Shown piece by piece: positions 1 through 12,559 of a DNA stretch of 64,000 nucleotides. Every line of letters starts with the position of its first letter. Within the stretch, counting starts at the first letter, position 1. The stretch lies in contig WJXW01000001.1 in assembly GCA_015832175.1 (NCBI GenBank), positions 2,418,001 to 2,482,000 of the forward strand, written 5' to 3'. This DNA is from Paraphaeosphaeria minitans. Lineage: Eukaryota > Ascomycota > Dothideomycetes > Pleosporales > Didymosphaeriaceae. The notes under the pieces are model-generated. The model had not been told where the DNA came from, did not search any database, and was given only the letters and a program-made list of their open reading frames with translations. Made by a program: the position numbers and the translations under genes.

Positions 1-1018
1 CGGTTGATTTGGCAACCTCGAAAGAGTTGAAGATCTGGTATTCATGATGATCGACAATAACGTTCTGGGCATTGTTGTCGGCAGGCGTGAGGAAGTTGTT
101 CATCCACGATGGCCGCTCGAAACCTGAGACTATCAGCATACTTACAAGGCCCTTGGTATGGCGCTGCTTACCATCATGAATCATCATCGGCATATCGTTG
201 CTGATCAATCGTAGGTTGTAATAACTGTCGCGGTAGAACTGCTTCACCATGTTGTCATCAAGCTTGACCAGGAATGGTTCGTTGAGAGGCTGAATCGCGA
301 TCACAACATCTTTCATCGACTTTTTGGCGTACTTTTCTTCGAGAATCTTGAGCACCTTGTGTGTGTTTGGGATGCTGTCACCGTCTCCCCAATGAGGCCA
401 CTCCATCACATGTCCGCTATGATCGAAACCGTTCTGGGACTTCGGTGCGCCGTGCAGGTCAATGATGACCTTCAGTCCCGCTTTCCGAGCCCATCCAATC
501 GCCTTGTCCAGGTATGGTGCCGCACCGGACACGTACTCCCACTCTATCTCGAGGAATGACCAATAACCAACGGGAATGCGGACGACATTGAAGCCAGCCC
601 TTTTGATCCTCTGGAAATCTTCGAGCTTCACGAAACTATCCCAGTGTGCCTTGAGCGCCTTTCGGCATTCGGTTTTGCCAATCTTCTTGCAGAGAGACCA
701 CTCGTCGGCGACGGTCCATTCGTCGCTGGAGTACTGCCAGAAGATGGCAGGTGTGATGAAGCTGGACAGTTAGCACCAGAGCATCCAGAAGCAGAGTAGG
801 GTCGCTTACGGCTCAAGTACAAGCCAGCCACCTATGTTGACACCCCGGACTTTGTTGGTAGTAGAGCTCCAGTCCCATGCAATGCCTCTCACATCAAGGG
901 AGCTGCAGCATGTTAGAACCGATCAGAAAATGTACTTTGGTACTCACTCCAGTGGCGTTGCAAGCGCGGCGCAACAAAAAAACGCAATAACATACGCAAC
1001 CGAGAAGCGTGGGAGCAT
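1..1018 (-). CDS. Secreted exo-1,3-beta-glucanase, glycoside hydrolase family 5 (GH5_9), 3' part outside the window
   Basis: Releases glucose from the ends of beta-1,3-glucan, for cell-wall remodelling or glucan nutrition. I read four exons: 948-1018, 810-902, 172-761 and 1-123, with GT-AG introns of 45, 48 and 48 bp. The ATG at 1018 opens a hydrophobic signal peptide of about 20 residues ending ALAT. Exon 2 ends in RGVNIGGWLVLEP and exon 3 starts FITPAIF, joining into the family's N-terminal signature. Downstream are GFNVVRIPVGYW, VIIDLHGAPKSQNGFDHSGH and QPLNEP, whose Glu is the acid/base catalyst. The last intron has an open frame through it, but removing it gives HDGF..WMNNFLT, which matches the family better. 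Exon 4 shows VDHHEYQIF. The nucleophile Glu and the C-terminus lie beyond position 1. The match to Exg1-type enzymes is clear; cell-wall versus nutritional role is unknown. Confidence 0.93.
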
Positions 1019-3055
1019 AGTGGGCGACTGGAAGCTCTTTTAAGTGTTGTCGTAAATGTAAAACTATGAGCGAGGATTATTCGAAAAAAGCAGTGAATGT
1101 CGAAATGCTGCGACCAAACGAGTGTGACTTTGCGCGATCAAAAACGAGTTGCCAAAACAAAAGATGAAAGAGAACGAGGCAGATAAGCAGTTGAGATGTT
1201 AAGCCACTCTGGCCGCTTGTGACGGCAGAAAGAGCGCAGGGTTCACTGGGTAGGAAGTCGCCCCGAAACGAGCAGTCACAACTCACACGCGACAATACAC
1301 ACATCTTGATGACTGCTTACAATCGTGATCCGATTGAACAACGCAATTCTACACGTTGGCTTGAGTTTCTTACTGTTTGGGAAGGGAACGCTTTACTTGC
1401 ATTAGTAGTGTCCGCCAGTGCCATTATATGGAACACGTGCGACCTCAGGCTTGAACATACGTGAATGATAATTGCAACGATACGTGTAGGTATAATGAAG
1501 GCGGAAAGAATATCATCTCATGATAGCTTGAAGCGACAGGTGAGGTTCCCAGTTCACACAGCCACAACTGAGGATACAATGCGATCCGTTCCTGTATACG
1601 CTCCGCCCTAGATCTTACCACCTGGACGTATTCTTCTAAGAGTATCAATATATTTATTTCTCGCTTCGAAGCATGCTGATCATGCAACTTAGTTATCGGC
1701 CTTTCAGAAATTCGCCTCCAGCCGCCCTACTGTTTAATGTCATCTTCGAACTGCTTCTGCTTCAGCTTAAAATTATTCTTGAGCTCCGTACTAACAGTCT
1801 TAGGGGACCATCTGACTTCAATGTCTATCAGGTCCCTCTAGGTATAGAACAAGTCCGCAAACACTTAGGAATGGTCATCGTACTCTTTTCATGCAACGCC
1901 TCGATTCGCCATGGGGTTGAGATTATGTCTAAGGACGTTCCTAAATAGGAGGAGGTTTCACGAGATACTCTAGAAGGGCCGTTGATATTGCCATCTCGAT
2001 GAATTGCGATACATCGTTAGGTGTAAACAACGATGTTAGCGTTCTGCACTTGGGGGACATCTATGAGATGTCGCGGGTCTGTGCTTTGACTGCCTACGAG
2101 TCGCAGATCCAACATGGCTTGTTTGACATCATAGACGAGGTAATTTCCGTCAGGGTTATACTTGAGTTCATTATTTTGCGTGAAAGCGACGAATAAAAGC
2201 TGTATGGTGGCAAGCCGATGCAACTTTCTATCACAAGAGATAGTGATCATATAAAGCAGGTCAAGACAATAGTCATGAACAAGATCCAGTGTGAGCGCAT
2301 GCTCCGCGAAATTAAGCCAGCCTTACACTTCGTGCCAATCATGATGCGATGGAGGTCCACGTGGCAGTGCGAGACATTCAGGAAGTATACGACAAAGGAG
2401 TGAACTGAACCATGTACCATCCACGCAACGTTGGTGGCTTAGTATGGACCAAGAGGCGAACTGTTGCTTACTAGGTATATGGTTTGCTCACTCCTTTGTA
2501 GGTACCCCATTCGAAAAAAATGCTCAACTATTTAGCAACAAAATTAACGACACGTGGATTACTCTAGGTAGTGTCTGGAGCCCCTTAAACTATTATTTGC
2601 TATTCAGAGCTTCCAAATATTGCTCCAGCGTATCGTGGGCTGATAAAAAACCTTGACGCAGTGGTCGTATCGAGTTCAATATACATTTCCTTCGCTTTCC
2701 ACCTATCAAAATGAAACCAGGCTTCGCAAAATTTGGGCATCAACGATGTCTCTGGCACCGCGACCTCGCATTTTCGCTCAGCTCTTGCCCTCCAGCTCGG
2801 CATACCGAAGTCTCAGGCCGTGTCTCTCAGCATTGTCTCAAGAGCACCGTCGCACACGCTATCGCATGCAACCGCACGCAGAGATCGTGCTCCGAGTCCC
2901 TCTGTCGTGTCTTACTTGTTGACCGCCACACTTAGCGTGCGACTGCATTGACAGAGGGCGTATGCTACATTGCTTGAACTTACTGAATCAGGTATCAAAA
3001 TCCCTAGCTCCACGAGGTATGAGACATGCGATGTGGAGTTCACAGGGCTGGCTGG
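1019..3055. other. Intergenic stretch without a supported gene; possible gene relic
   Basis: This holds the glucanase upstream region and then about 2 kb with no intact gene I recognise. It is not AT-saturated like the neighbouring transposon block. The minus strand at roughly 1985-2250 has a protein-like stretch (TDPRHLIDVPQVQ and, one frame over, PNDVSQFIEMA) that faintly recalls the TDPRD..IYALLGL segment of fungal HET-domain proteins. It has frame changes and stops, so at best it is a dead fragment. At 2650-2950 three overlapping plus frames stay open but none resembles a known protein. Confidence 0.3.
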
Positions 3056-3106
3056 TAGGTTACCGTGGCTTGGCGGCTCGTGCACGCCATTAGCTCATGC
3101 CCGCGC
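3056..3106 (+). repeat. Left terminal inverted repeat of P
   Basis: It shares CTTGGCGGCTCGTGCACGCC, then CAT(T/C)AGCTCATGCCCGCGCC, with the complement of 49857-49904. The outer part differs by small indels (TAGGTTACCGTGG against TAGGACCGTG). CA and TG dinucleotides remain, so RIP did not reach this end. Confidence 0.85.
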
Positions 3107-3149
3107 CCTAATAGCCCACCACTAACTTTAACGCGCCGCAGATCCACTA

Positions 3150-5005
3150 ATATAGACTGTATTAAGGAGGCGCTTGCAGCAATTGCTTCGCTAGAACTAG
3201 GAGAATCTTTTACGTATTAAGAAATTATAATAAGATATAGTGTTAATTAATCTATACTAAGCTAAAGGTACTAACACGTTACACAGTTACGTAAAAAAGA
3301 GTATAAAAAATAATAAAACTTTAGTAACTAATAAGAAGTAGAGCTTCTATAGTATATTAACTACTTTACTAAGTAGGGCCTTTTACCTACTTAGTAGATA
3401 ATATCGAGCTTTACGTTTACTATTACCTAAAAATAGGTCTTAATTACCTAGGTTAATTACTTTATTTAGCGCAACATTAACGCTTTAATATCTAGATAGA
3501 TAGTTAGTATTAATAGTAATTACTATAAAGCTAATTCCCTATATAAATATAAGCTCTATTTTAACCTTCTATAGTAGAAAATCTAGTAGTACTTAATAGA
3601 GGCGCGGCATACCTATAATATGGATAAAAAAGGCTTTCTACTTAAAATTATTACTAGATTAAAAAGAATATTTAGTAGGACCTTATATAAGAATAAAGTA
3701 GTAAAGTAGGTACTCTAGGATAGTAACTATAACTAGATATTACTTATTATAGCAATATACGTAGATAGATTTTACCTAGATCTATTACCTATATACGCAG
3801 CTAGCTCTACTAATATATAATTAAGCTAGGTATCGGATATAAAACCTTAATATTATATGGCCTTTATTACTATATCTCAATCTAAATAGAGTAATAATTA
3901 GATTAGTATAGTATAGTTTAATTAGGTGTTTAACCGCCTTACTAAGAATAAGGCTAGGCGCTTCTACTACCTATTACTAGTAGATAGCTTATAGATCCTA
4001 TATTACTATAAATTTTATTAATTACTATAATTGTAATAGAATCCTACTTACTATATATTTACTATATATAATATATACGCTATAACCTCTTAATATCTAT
4101 ATCTTTAAGCCTCTATTAACAGCGTATTTAAATAACCTTACTATCTTTATTAATAATAGCTAAGGACTAGTAAAGGTTACTAGACGCGACTTCTTCTACC
4201 TATTATAGAGGGCCTAGGACTATACTATAAGGTAGGGACTAATTATATAGGTATTTAAAGATACTAGTATCTTACTACTAGATTTTACTACTATCCTATT
4301 TAGATTTAATTAACACTAATTACTAGAGCTATAATTACGTAAGAGATCTACCTTATTTCTTAGTAATTTAGACTAGGGTAAAATTAATAGGTTACTAGAC
4401 ACTATAATTAATACTAGTAGTAGTAATACTACCTAGAAGCTAAGTTACATAGTACACTATATTAACACCTAGAAGCTACTTCTAGAGTAAGAAAATAAAG
4501 GACTATAAAAAGCTGTATTAATTAAAAAGAAGCGCTAAAAGCGTAGTAGGCCTTTATCTCTTAATTAATTAGATAAGAACTATAGTAGAGCTATTTTCTA
4601 GTTACTACACTACGTATAAAGGGCCTATAATTATTAACACTAAAAAGACACTATAGAATAATAATTATAGCTTTAAAAAAATAAGTAGGTAGAGGCGTAT
4701 TAGGTTAATAAGATCTTTAAAGTAAAACTACATTAAAAAAAGCGTACTATTTATAGAGTTACTTATAATATACGCGTAAAGTAGAGAGCTAATTAAGCTA
4801 CCTAGTGCTACTTTAATTAGTAGGCCTATAAGGCACGAAAATAACCTTAAAATAGTATAAAACTAGCCTATGTAAGTAATATAGACGCCTTAGGATTTTA
4901 TAATTAACCTACTAAAGATACTAAGCCTTATAGTAAGGCTGTATAGGTAGATAAGGTAGCACGTACCGTATCTATAGTATAGTCGCGTAGAGGTCGGATT
5001 ATTAG
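3150..5005 (+). pseudogene. Pogo-type transposase (HTH_psq/Tc5 plus DDE_1), RIP-degraded
   Basis: In the living element this protein binds the terminal repeats and cuts and pastes the DNA. The frame starts with a readable helix-turn-helix: EALAAIASLELGESFTY at about 3160-3215, then a STLS..HVTQ segment. Further on, TATAATATGGATAAAAAAGGC (about 3615) gives the family motif YNMDxKGF, and at about 3720-3820 QDGNR..ILL and a short ASSTN segment match the DDE_1 catalytic domain. The frame is broken by dozens of TAA/TAG codons, most explained by CAA/CAG to TAA/TAG. No functional product is possible. The end is cut by Z at 5005. Confidence 0.78.
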
Positions 5006-5196
5006 TGTAATAGGCTTAATACTTAATAAGCCAAACTACTAAAGATAATGCTTTTATAAACTTATAAAGAGTAGAAGTTAAGCTTCTGGTACTAAACTTA
5101 TATATATAGGGTTAGAAGATTAGACCTAAAGGACCTAATAGGTTTAAGGTTAAAGCGTATAGAATAAGGATATTTATTAGGGCATAGCCTATAATA
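5006..5196 (+). repeat. Left LTR of Z
   Basis: Pairs with 49522-49712 over its full 191 bp. Begins TGTAATAGGCTT and ends in the RIP-altered form of CATAGCCCATAACA. Confidence 0.87.
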
Positions 5197-5211
5197 TACC
5201 TCTCTAGCCCC

Positions 5212-5667
5212 TATTAGGATCCGGCCGCGCGCGAGCAGCGGGGCGCGAGCTTATTAGACTACTAGTCCGCTAGAGTCAGCTAACTAAGCAGTTAGATAAC
5301 AGGTTACAGGTCCTAAGGGTCCTAAAGACCGCACAGGCCTTGCCTATATAGGAGCTATAGGACGCGTAGGACTCGCCCGCACGGGACTCTAGGACGTATA
5401 GGACTCTAGGACATATAGGACTCTAGGATATATAGGATTCTGGGATATGTAGGACTACTTAGTATATAGGAACGCGAGAATAAGCTTTTTATACTTATAT
5501 TTAATCTGTTTATTAATCTATTATTTAGATTCTAGTAGACTAAATTATTAACTTATTACACTTCGCAAGATACTATTATATTAATAAAACTTTCTACCTT
5601 CTATAAGTACTTCTACCTAAGAACTAACCTTAACCCTTTAGGACTAGCTACCCTTTTAGATTTAATA
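5212..5667 (+). repeat. 5' LTR of A (456 bp)
   Basis: Starts TATTAGGATCC (from TGTTAGG) and ends ATTTAATA (from ATTTAACA). The U3 part has a GC-rich block near 5221-5250 and four tandem 17-bp units of the form GGACTCTAGGATATATA at 5384-5451. From about 5457 it merges into the 3' half shared by all lineage-1 LTRs. Confidence 0.88.
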
Positions 5668-8600
5668 TTTTAAACACCCTTAATATAAGTACTTTACAAA
5701 CTTCTACCTCTTCTACAGCTTCAGGTGCTACTAAGATTACTCCTATAAAAGATAGTAGTAAGGCGTATAAACTTAATCTCTACTTTAGTAAATAATCTTA
5801 AACTAACGTCTAGATTCTCTAGTTAGACCTCTACTTCTTTAACTTAGACAAACCCCTTAAAGACAAAAAAAAGGTCATTTTAATAGTAATATATATACAA
5901 GGAGATATAGGATTATAGATCTATTCCTACCTTAAAAAGTACCTAGGAATGGACTATAATAACAACAATAATAACTACGCAGATAACTATACTAATATAG
6001 TTAATATTATTAAGAATTATAATAACTTTAAGAAATGCCTTAAATAACTCTTTAAAATCGCTAATAAGAACTCTATTACAAAAGCAAAGATTTAGACTAT
6101 AACTTAAAAATAATTAGTAGCTAAGTATATAGCTAAGTTTCGCAGATACACTATATAGCTTAACTAGGATAATAAATCTCTTTAAGATATATATAAATAA
6201 GGACTTAAATAGAAATTACGTAAGGAACTCTTACGTAGTAGTACACAAATTACTAACCTTAAAGAACTATATAAAGAAACTATTAGGATTAATAGAGAAT
6301 AGTTTTTACTATAATAGGAGCTCTACTAAAACCCTAGGGCGATAAGCTTTAGACAACTAGCAAAAATAGTTTATAAGAACCCTATTAGAATTGTTTAAAA
6401 GTAACAGCTAAGGAACTACTAGAAATATAAACTAATAAAAGATGTCTAGTTTAACTACTTAGGCAAAGGAAAAGGAGGAAGGATAGGCCCTAAGTAGCCT
6501 AATAAACGCGTCTCTAATAGAAGTTAATAACTAATAACTAAAACCTATAAATGCTTTATATGTGGTAAACTAGGCTACATAGCCAGAAACTATAGATTAA
6601 AGAACAAAGTCTATTAAACTAAGTTAAATATACTAACTATTAAGGACTAAGAACCTAATAAGGAATAGAAAGTTGTTATAACGCTATTTAGTTACTAACA
6701 CGTTACACTAGAGTAAAATAAGTAATTAAATTTACCTAACTTATAACTATACAAAGATCTAGAAGACAACTCTAACGTATACTATAATATAAAAGACGTA
6801 GAAGAGATGCTAAGATCTTCTACTTCTTACCTATAAAGTAGGTAGGAAGAAGACAACCCTATATTACCTAAGTACAAACTAAATATTTAGGACTATATAG
6901 AACCCTACTAGGCACTAAAAGGAATGCAACCCTATAAAACTAAAAAGTTAGACTACGTACTAAAGTACTACCTAGACCACTAAAATCCTACACACTAATT
7001 CTGTATATAGATATATTGCGAAGAACCAACATACGCATAATATAAGGTAGAGAAAGAGGAGAATAAGAAATAACCTAGAAGGAAACTGCGCTATAGATAG
7101 ATATAGATAGACTGCCCTATTGTAGCTTATAATAAACACCTCTAGGATAAATAATAAGTAAAATACTTTCCTTACCTCACCCTAAAGGGTAATAAATACT
7201 ATAATATACTTATTAATAGAAACTGTATATAACTGTACTAGTACATATGTCTAAACTAAGACTATAAATACCACTATATAGCTAAACATTTAGACGGCTT
7301 TGCAAATTACTCTATATAAGAAGTAATAACAGAGCTACTAATTTAATTAGTATATAGGAATAGTAAAGACTGTAGGAGAAAAAACAGGAGAATATCCTTA
7401 TAGGAAGAAGAAGAAGAAGATAATCTACGTAAGCCACGTATTTAAGAATAATAATAGAAGCAGATGCTTAGAAACGTATACTAGGCACTAGAACTTAACT
7501 ATAACCTACACAAATAGATGTCTTTTTTAGGCCTAAACTTAGACAAGAAAACACCTTTATTAAATTAAATACTATAGTAAGCATAGTATTAGTTAAGCTA
7601 CTAGTACAGCTTAAAGGAATATAGGCTTAAGCTCTTATAGACTTAGAAGTAGGAAAGAACTTTATATCTTATTAAACAGTAAAATAAGCAGGACTTATAA
7701 TATTAGAGAAAGAAGTACCCTATATTATTTATATCGCAAATAGATCCCTAATGCCTAAAACACCTTAAATATACTAAGAGGTTACTACCACAATAACAGT
7801 CTAAGGATATAGAGAGGAACTTACTTTAGATATCTTACTAGGATCTAAGTATAAGTTAGTCTTAGGATTACCTTAGTTAATAATACACAACCTGCAGATT
7901 AACTAAGGTATAAAGAAAATATTATTTAAACGCTGCAATTATATATTATAAGCAAAGCCTATACATTAACTAAAAATAATAGTAGATAAGGGAGTTATTA
8001 ATAACATAATACTGCAATAGATAGTTAAAAAACAAAAGCACACCTTAATAGATACTAGTAAGAACTACTAGATTAAGAAGCGCGAGAAGGAGAATAATAG
8101 TACACTCCTTACCTTACTAAGAGAGTATAGGAAATAGACATATATATTTACAGAAAAGGAAGGAAAAGTAAACCTACTAGAACATTAACCCTAGGATCTT
8201 ACAATAGACCTGGAAGAAGGGAAGACGCCACCTTTTAGACTACTATATAGTAAAATAGGAGAAGAACTTCTTAAAGAACGTAATTTTATTAAGAAAAACC
8301 TTAAGAAAGGATATATATAACTATTAAAGTTACTAGTAGTAAGCCCTTTTATGTTTGTTAAGAAAAAGGATAGATTAGATAGACTATGCGTTAATAACTA
8401 ATAACTTAATAATATAATAATAAAGAACTAATATCTACTACTAAAGATTATAGAGCTACAGGATTAACTATCTTAAGCTAAGATATTTATAATAATAGAT
8501 CTAAGAGACAGTTACCACCTTATACAAATTAAAAAAGGTAAAGAATAGAAAACAGCGTGTTAATTACGCTACAGACTATTTAAATATAAGGTTATGCCTT

Positions 8601-10990
8601 TTAGACTTATAAACGCACTAGCAGCTTTTATAGCGCTTATTAATAACGTACTCTGTAAACATCTAGACATATTTATTATTGCGTATATAGACAATATTCT
8701 TGTCTTTTCTAAATACGAATTAGACTACACTAAGCATGTATAGATAGTACTAGAAGCACTAGACAAAGTATACCTTTGTATTAAACTTAAGAAATGTAAG
8801 TTTAACGTTAAATAACTTAAATTCCTAGGACATATTATTACTATAGAAGGAATTGAGATAGCACTAAGTAAAGTTAAATGTATTAAGAACTAGCTGATAC
8901 TAAAAATAGCCAAAAATATCTAAGAATTCTTAGGATTCTGTGGATTTAATTAATAATTTATCTAAAATTACGTAAAGGTTATGATACCTTTAATAAATCT
9001 TATAAAGAAGGACGTACCCTTTAAATAGACAAATAACTGTGGAATATTATTTTAACTCCTTAAGATAGTATGTATTATAGAACCTATCCTTATTTATTTT
9101 AGAAGTGATAAACTACTACGCTTTAAAATAGACACTAGCGATCTTACGCTAGGCGCCTACGCTAAATAAAAACGTAACAGCAAATAGCACCTAATTGCCT
9201 ATTACTTATGCAAATTTAATAACGCTAAAACACAATACAACGTATATAATAAAGAACTCTACGCTATTATTAAAGCCTTAAAGCACTAGAGGATTTACGC
9301 GCTTAGTTACTTAACGTTAGAAATCTATATAGATTATAAGAACCTTCTAAGGTTCACAACAACAAAAGAACTTACGCTATAATAACAAAGATAGTTATAA
9401 ACTACTAGGTAGTATAAGTTTAAAATTATCTATATAGCTAGGAAAGAAAATGGCAGAGTAGACGCTCTTAGCTAACAAAGTAATCTAGTAAGAGAAAAGG
9501 TAAAAACCTTCTTTATAATCTTTTGTAAAGCTAAAGATAGATCTCTAGAGCTAATAGCGGAACTAAATTAACTCTTAGTAATTAACTAAGAAGTTCTAGA
9601 ACATCTATAGACTAAGATTATCTAATAATACCACAATAACCCTATATATGAACACCTAGGCATCACGAAAATAATAGAACTTGTCTAAAGGAATTACACC
9701 TTTAAAGGAATTAAGGAAGCTGTAATAACTTATATCTATAAATATATAGAATGCTAGAGAAATAAATATAGTATATATCTTAAATATAGAGAGATGTAAG
9801 TAATTAGAATACTAACAGTACTATAGGAAGACATTACTATAGATTTTATTATAGGAATTCTAAACTCTAAGAATCTAACAACAGGAATTAAATATAATAG
9901 TATACTAGTAATAGTCTACTAACTAACTAAGTATATTAAGCTTATTCTATGCCTTAAAAGAATAATAGTAAAAGAACTCGCTTTTCTTATTCTAAACTAA
10001 CTAATTAGGCACCACAAAATCCTAAAAATAATTATTAGCGACAGAGACAAGCTCTTTACGTTAAATTATTAGATAACACTTATAGCACTACTTAGAATAA
10101 AACAAAAGCTATTAACAGCTTACTATTTACAAATAGACAGACAGATAGAACGTACGAACTAAACTATAGAAACGTACCTACGTATCTACTGCAATAGTTA
10201 GAAGAATAACTAGGTTTTATTACTACCTATAGCATAGTTGGCCTATAATAACAAAGTATTAGCAGTATTAGGACATACACTATTCTATGTAAACTACAGA
10301 AGACACCTATATCTCTTTAACTAATAATTTCCTACGATAATTAAAGTAAAAGAAGCTATAGACATAGCAGAAAATATAGAGAAAATACACTAATAACTCT
10401 AAAAGAACTTTAAAAAAGCTTAACAGCAATTAATTTCTTACTAAAATTAAAAACAAAAAATAGCACCTTAGTTAAAGAAGGGGGATAAAGCATATCTACT
10501 TACAAAGAACCTTTAAACTTACAAGAAAAAACATAAGAAACTAGATTATATTAAGGTTAGACTATTTTATATTTCTAAGCAAATATCACTAGTAAACTAT
10601 AAGTTGGAACTACTGTTAGATACAAAGATACACCTAGTATTCCACGTATTACTACTAGAACTAGTAGACCCTAAAACACTAGTTAAAACCACCTTCTATT
10701 ACTAAGCTTAGAAAGAAACTAAGTTTAAAGTAGAATAAATTCTATAAGTACATAATACGTACATAGACACTAAAGAATACCTTATTAAATAGAAAGGGTA
10801 TTTGTCTAGTAAAAATATATAAAAACCTAAGGAAAACCTATCTAACTATTAATAATAGATAAACAATTTCTACAATTAAATGCCAGAAATTATAAAAAGA
10901 CAACTAGAATGTACCTAGGAATTACTACTAGCATAAGGGCTAGCCTATAAAATAGACTAGTTAATTACCTTAGCGCCTAACAGCGTGTTA
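5668..10990 (+). pseudogene. gag-pol of A (chromovirus-type gypsy), many stops
   Basis: Would encode the particle protein and the replication enzymes. Gag similarity runs from about 5880. The zinc knuckle is at about 6550-6600 (KCFICGKLGY, its His changed to Tyr by CA to TA, and the last Cys to Tyr). The protease region is near 7620. RT motifs include LRDSYHLIQIKKG around 8500 and YIDNILVF near 8680. RNase H (DTSDLTLGAY) is at about 9130-9160. Integrase shows an H..H..C..C-type region near 9640-9770 and ISDRDKLFT near 10030. TAA/TAG codons interrupt every domain. The C-terminal tail differs from B and its chromodomain is hard to read. Confidence 0.85.
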
Positions 10991-11455
10991 GGATTTATTA
11001 ATATAGTAGCCTACGCTAACTCTTCCTGCGCCTTAAGCGCTTCTAACTTGTCTATAGTACTTATACTATAATTAAACAATTCTTGTTCCTTCTAATATAA
11101 TTTCTTTTACTAATTACGTAAACACGCTATCTTTTCTCGCGCCTAATAGGCGCGAAAGAGAGCTACTTTAGCTAGCTCTTCTTTAATATAGAGCTTTGCC
11201 TCCTCTTTAGCCTCTAACTTCTCTAACCTCTTTATTTTAGCATCTATTTTTAAATAATCTAGTAAAGGGATCTCCTTAGGCTCGTATTTCTAGTTTCCCT
11301 ACCTAATATAGTTAGTATACTAAGAGTGTAAAGAAAAAAGATAATAAGTATATTTCTTCTTAGCGTAGTACTAATAGGTAACTATTATAAAAATATAGTC
11401 TTTTTTAAGATAATTAGCTTAACTGTGGCAATATTAAATAGAACAAGATAATAAC
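10985..11455 (-). pseudogene. Antisense ORF of A: Cys motif plus coiled coil, unknown function
   Basis: Lies between pol and the 3' LTR on the strand opposite to pol. Reading 11455 towards 10985, one frame keeps protein character with few stops, all explicable as CAG/CAA to TAG/TAA or TGT/TGC to TAT/TAC. It shows a C/Y-T-N-C/Y-I-R-Q-G-N-Q-K-C/Y-E-P segment at about 11290-11325 (C-X2-C-X6-C), then a long Lys/Glu/Leu/Ala-rich run (KIKRLEKLEAKEEAKLYIKE near 11190-11250) typical of a coiled coil. Start and end are approximate. I do not recognise a named family; similar Cys motifs occur in uncharacterised fungal proteins as far as I recall. Confidence 0.55.
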
Positions 11456-11505
11456 TTTATAGGTAGTTAACTTATAAGGATATTAAGCTTAGAGAGGGAG
11501 GATAA

Positions 11506-11961
11506 TATTAGGATCTAGCTGCGTGTAAGTAGTAGGGCGTAAGCTTATTAGACTACTAGTCTACTAGAGTTAGCTAACTAAGTAGTTAGATAACAGGTTA
11601 TAGGTTCTAAGGGTCCTAAGGACCGCACAGGCCTCGCCTATATAGGAACTCTAGGACGCGTGGGACTCGCTCGCACGGGACTCTAGGATATATAGGACTC
11701 TAGGATATATAGGACTCTAGGATATATAGGATTCTGGGAAGTGTAGGACTACTTAGTATATAGGAACGCGAGAATAAGCTTCTTATACTTATGTTTAATC
11801 TGTTTATTAATCTATTGTTTAGATTCTAGTAGACTAAATTGTTAACTTATTACACTTTGTAAGATACTATTGTATTAATAAGACCTTTTACCTTCTGTAA
11901 GTACTCCTACCTAAGAACTAACCTTAACCCTTTAGGACTAGCTACCCTCTTAGATTTAACA
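11506..11961 (+). repeat. 3' LTR of A (456 bp)
   Basis: Same length and layout as 5212-5667, including the 17-bp tandem units. It follows a purine-rich GAGAGGGAGGATAA tract (about 11491-11505), the likely polypurine tract. It ends ATTTAACA. Confidence 0.88.
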
Positions 11962-11977
11962 AATTACTAGACAACGC

Positions 11978-12388
11978 TGTTACGTACCAGATAACAACGT
12001 GGGACTTAGGCGCTTATGAAGGTGTGATAAAGTAACGATAGGGTTACGAACGTAACAAAGAGACGCTAAGTAACTTAGATTAGGTTACGTAATATGCTTA
12101 GTTGCTTAGCGGCACTAAGTAGTAGAGCTGGTTACGTAAAGTACTTAGTTGCTTAGTGGCACTAAGTAGCGGAGCAGCCTTAGTATATAGGAACGCAAGG
12201 ATGGGCTCTCTATACTTATGTTTAATCTATTTATTAATCTATTGTTTAGATTCTAGCAGACCAAATTGTTAACTTGTTACACTTTGTAAAATACTATTAT
12301 ATTAATAAGACCTTCTACCTCCCGTAAGTACTCCTGCCTAAGAACTAACCTTAACCCTTTAGGACTAGCTACCCTCTTGGATTTAATA
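11978..12388 (+). repeat. 5' LTR of B (411 bp)
   Basis: Begins TGTTACGTACCAGATAACAA and ends ATTTAATA. Contains two tandem 47-bp units beginning GGTTACGTAA at about 12083 and 12130. The 3' half (from TTAGTATATAGGAACG, about 12180) is shared with the other lineage-1 LTRs. Confidence 0.9.
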
Positions 12389-12559
12389 TCTTAAACACCC
12401 TTAACATAAGTACTTTACGAACTCCTACCTCTTCCACAGCTTTAAGTGCCGCTAAGATTACTCCTATAAAGGATGGTAGTAAGGCGCATAAACCTAATCT
12501 CTACTTTGGTAAACAATCTTAAACTAACGTCTAGATTCTCTAGTTAGACCTCTACTTCT

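Larger units (their letters stand above)
5212..11961 (+). mobile_element. A: full-length Ty3/gypsy element, U3 type 2, RIP-inactivated
   Basis: 6750 bp, bounded by two 456-bp LTRs. The internal part has gag with a zinc knuckle, protease, reverse transcriptase, RNase H and integrase in gypsy order on the plus strand, then an antisense frame before the 3' LTR. The flanking pentamers do not match (GCCCC at 5207-5211, AATTA at 11962-11966), unlike B, G, H and Z. The left flank is Z internal sequence and the right flank is integrase sequence of C. The simplest reading is a chimera of two A insertions joined by recombination that deleted the DNA between them. Confidence 0.85.

Noticed and set aside
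5384..5451. Tandem 17-bp array as a satellite or CRISPR-like repeat
   Set aside because: It has only four units, occurs inside both LTRs of A at the same place, and has no spacers; it is part of the U3 region.
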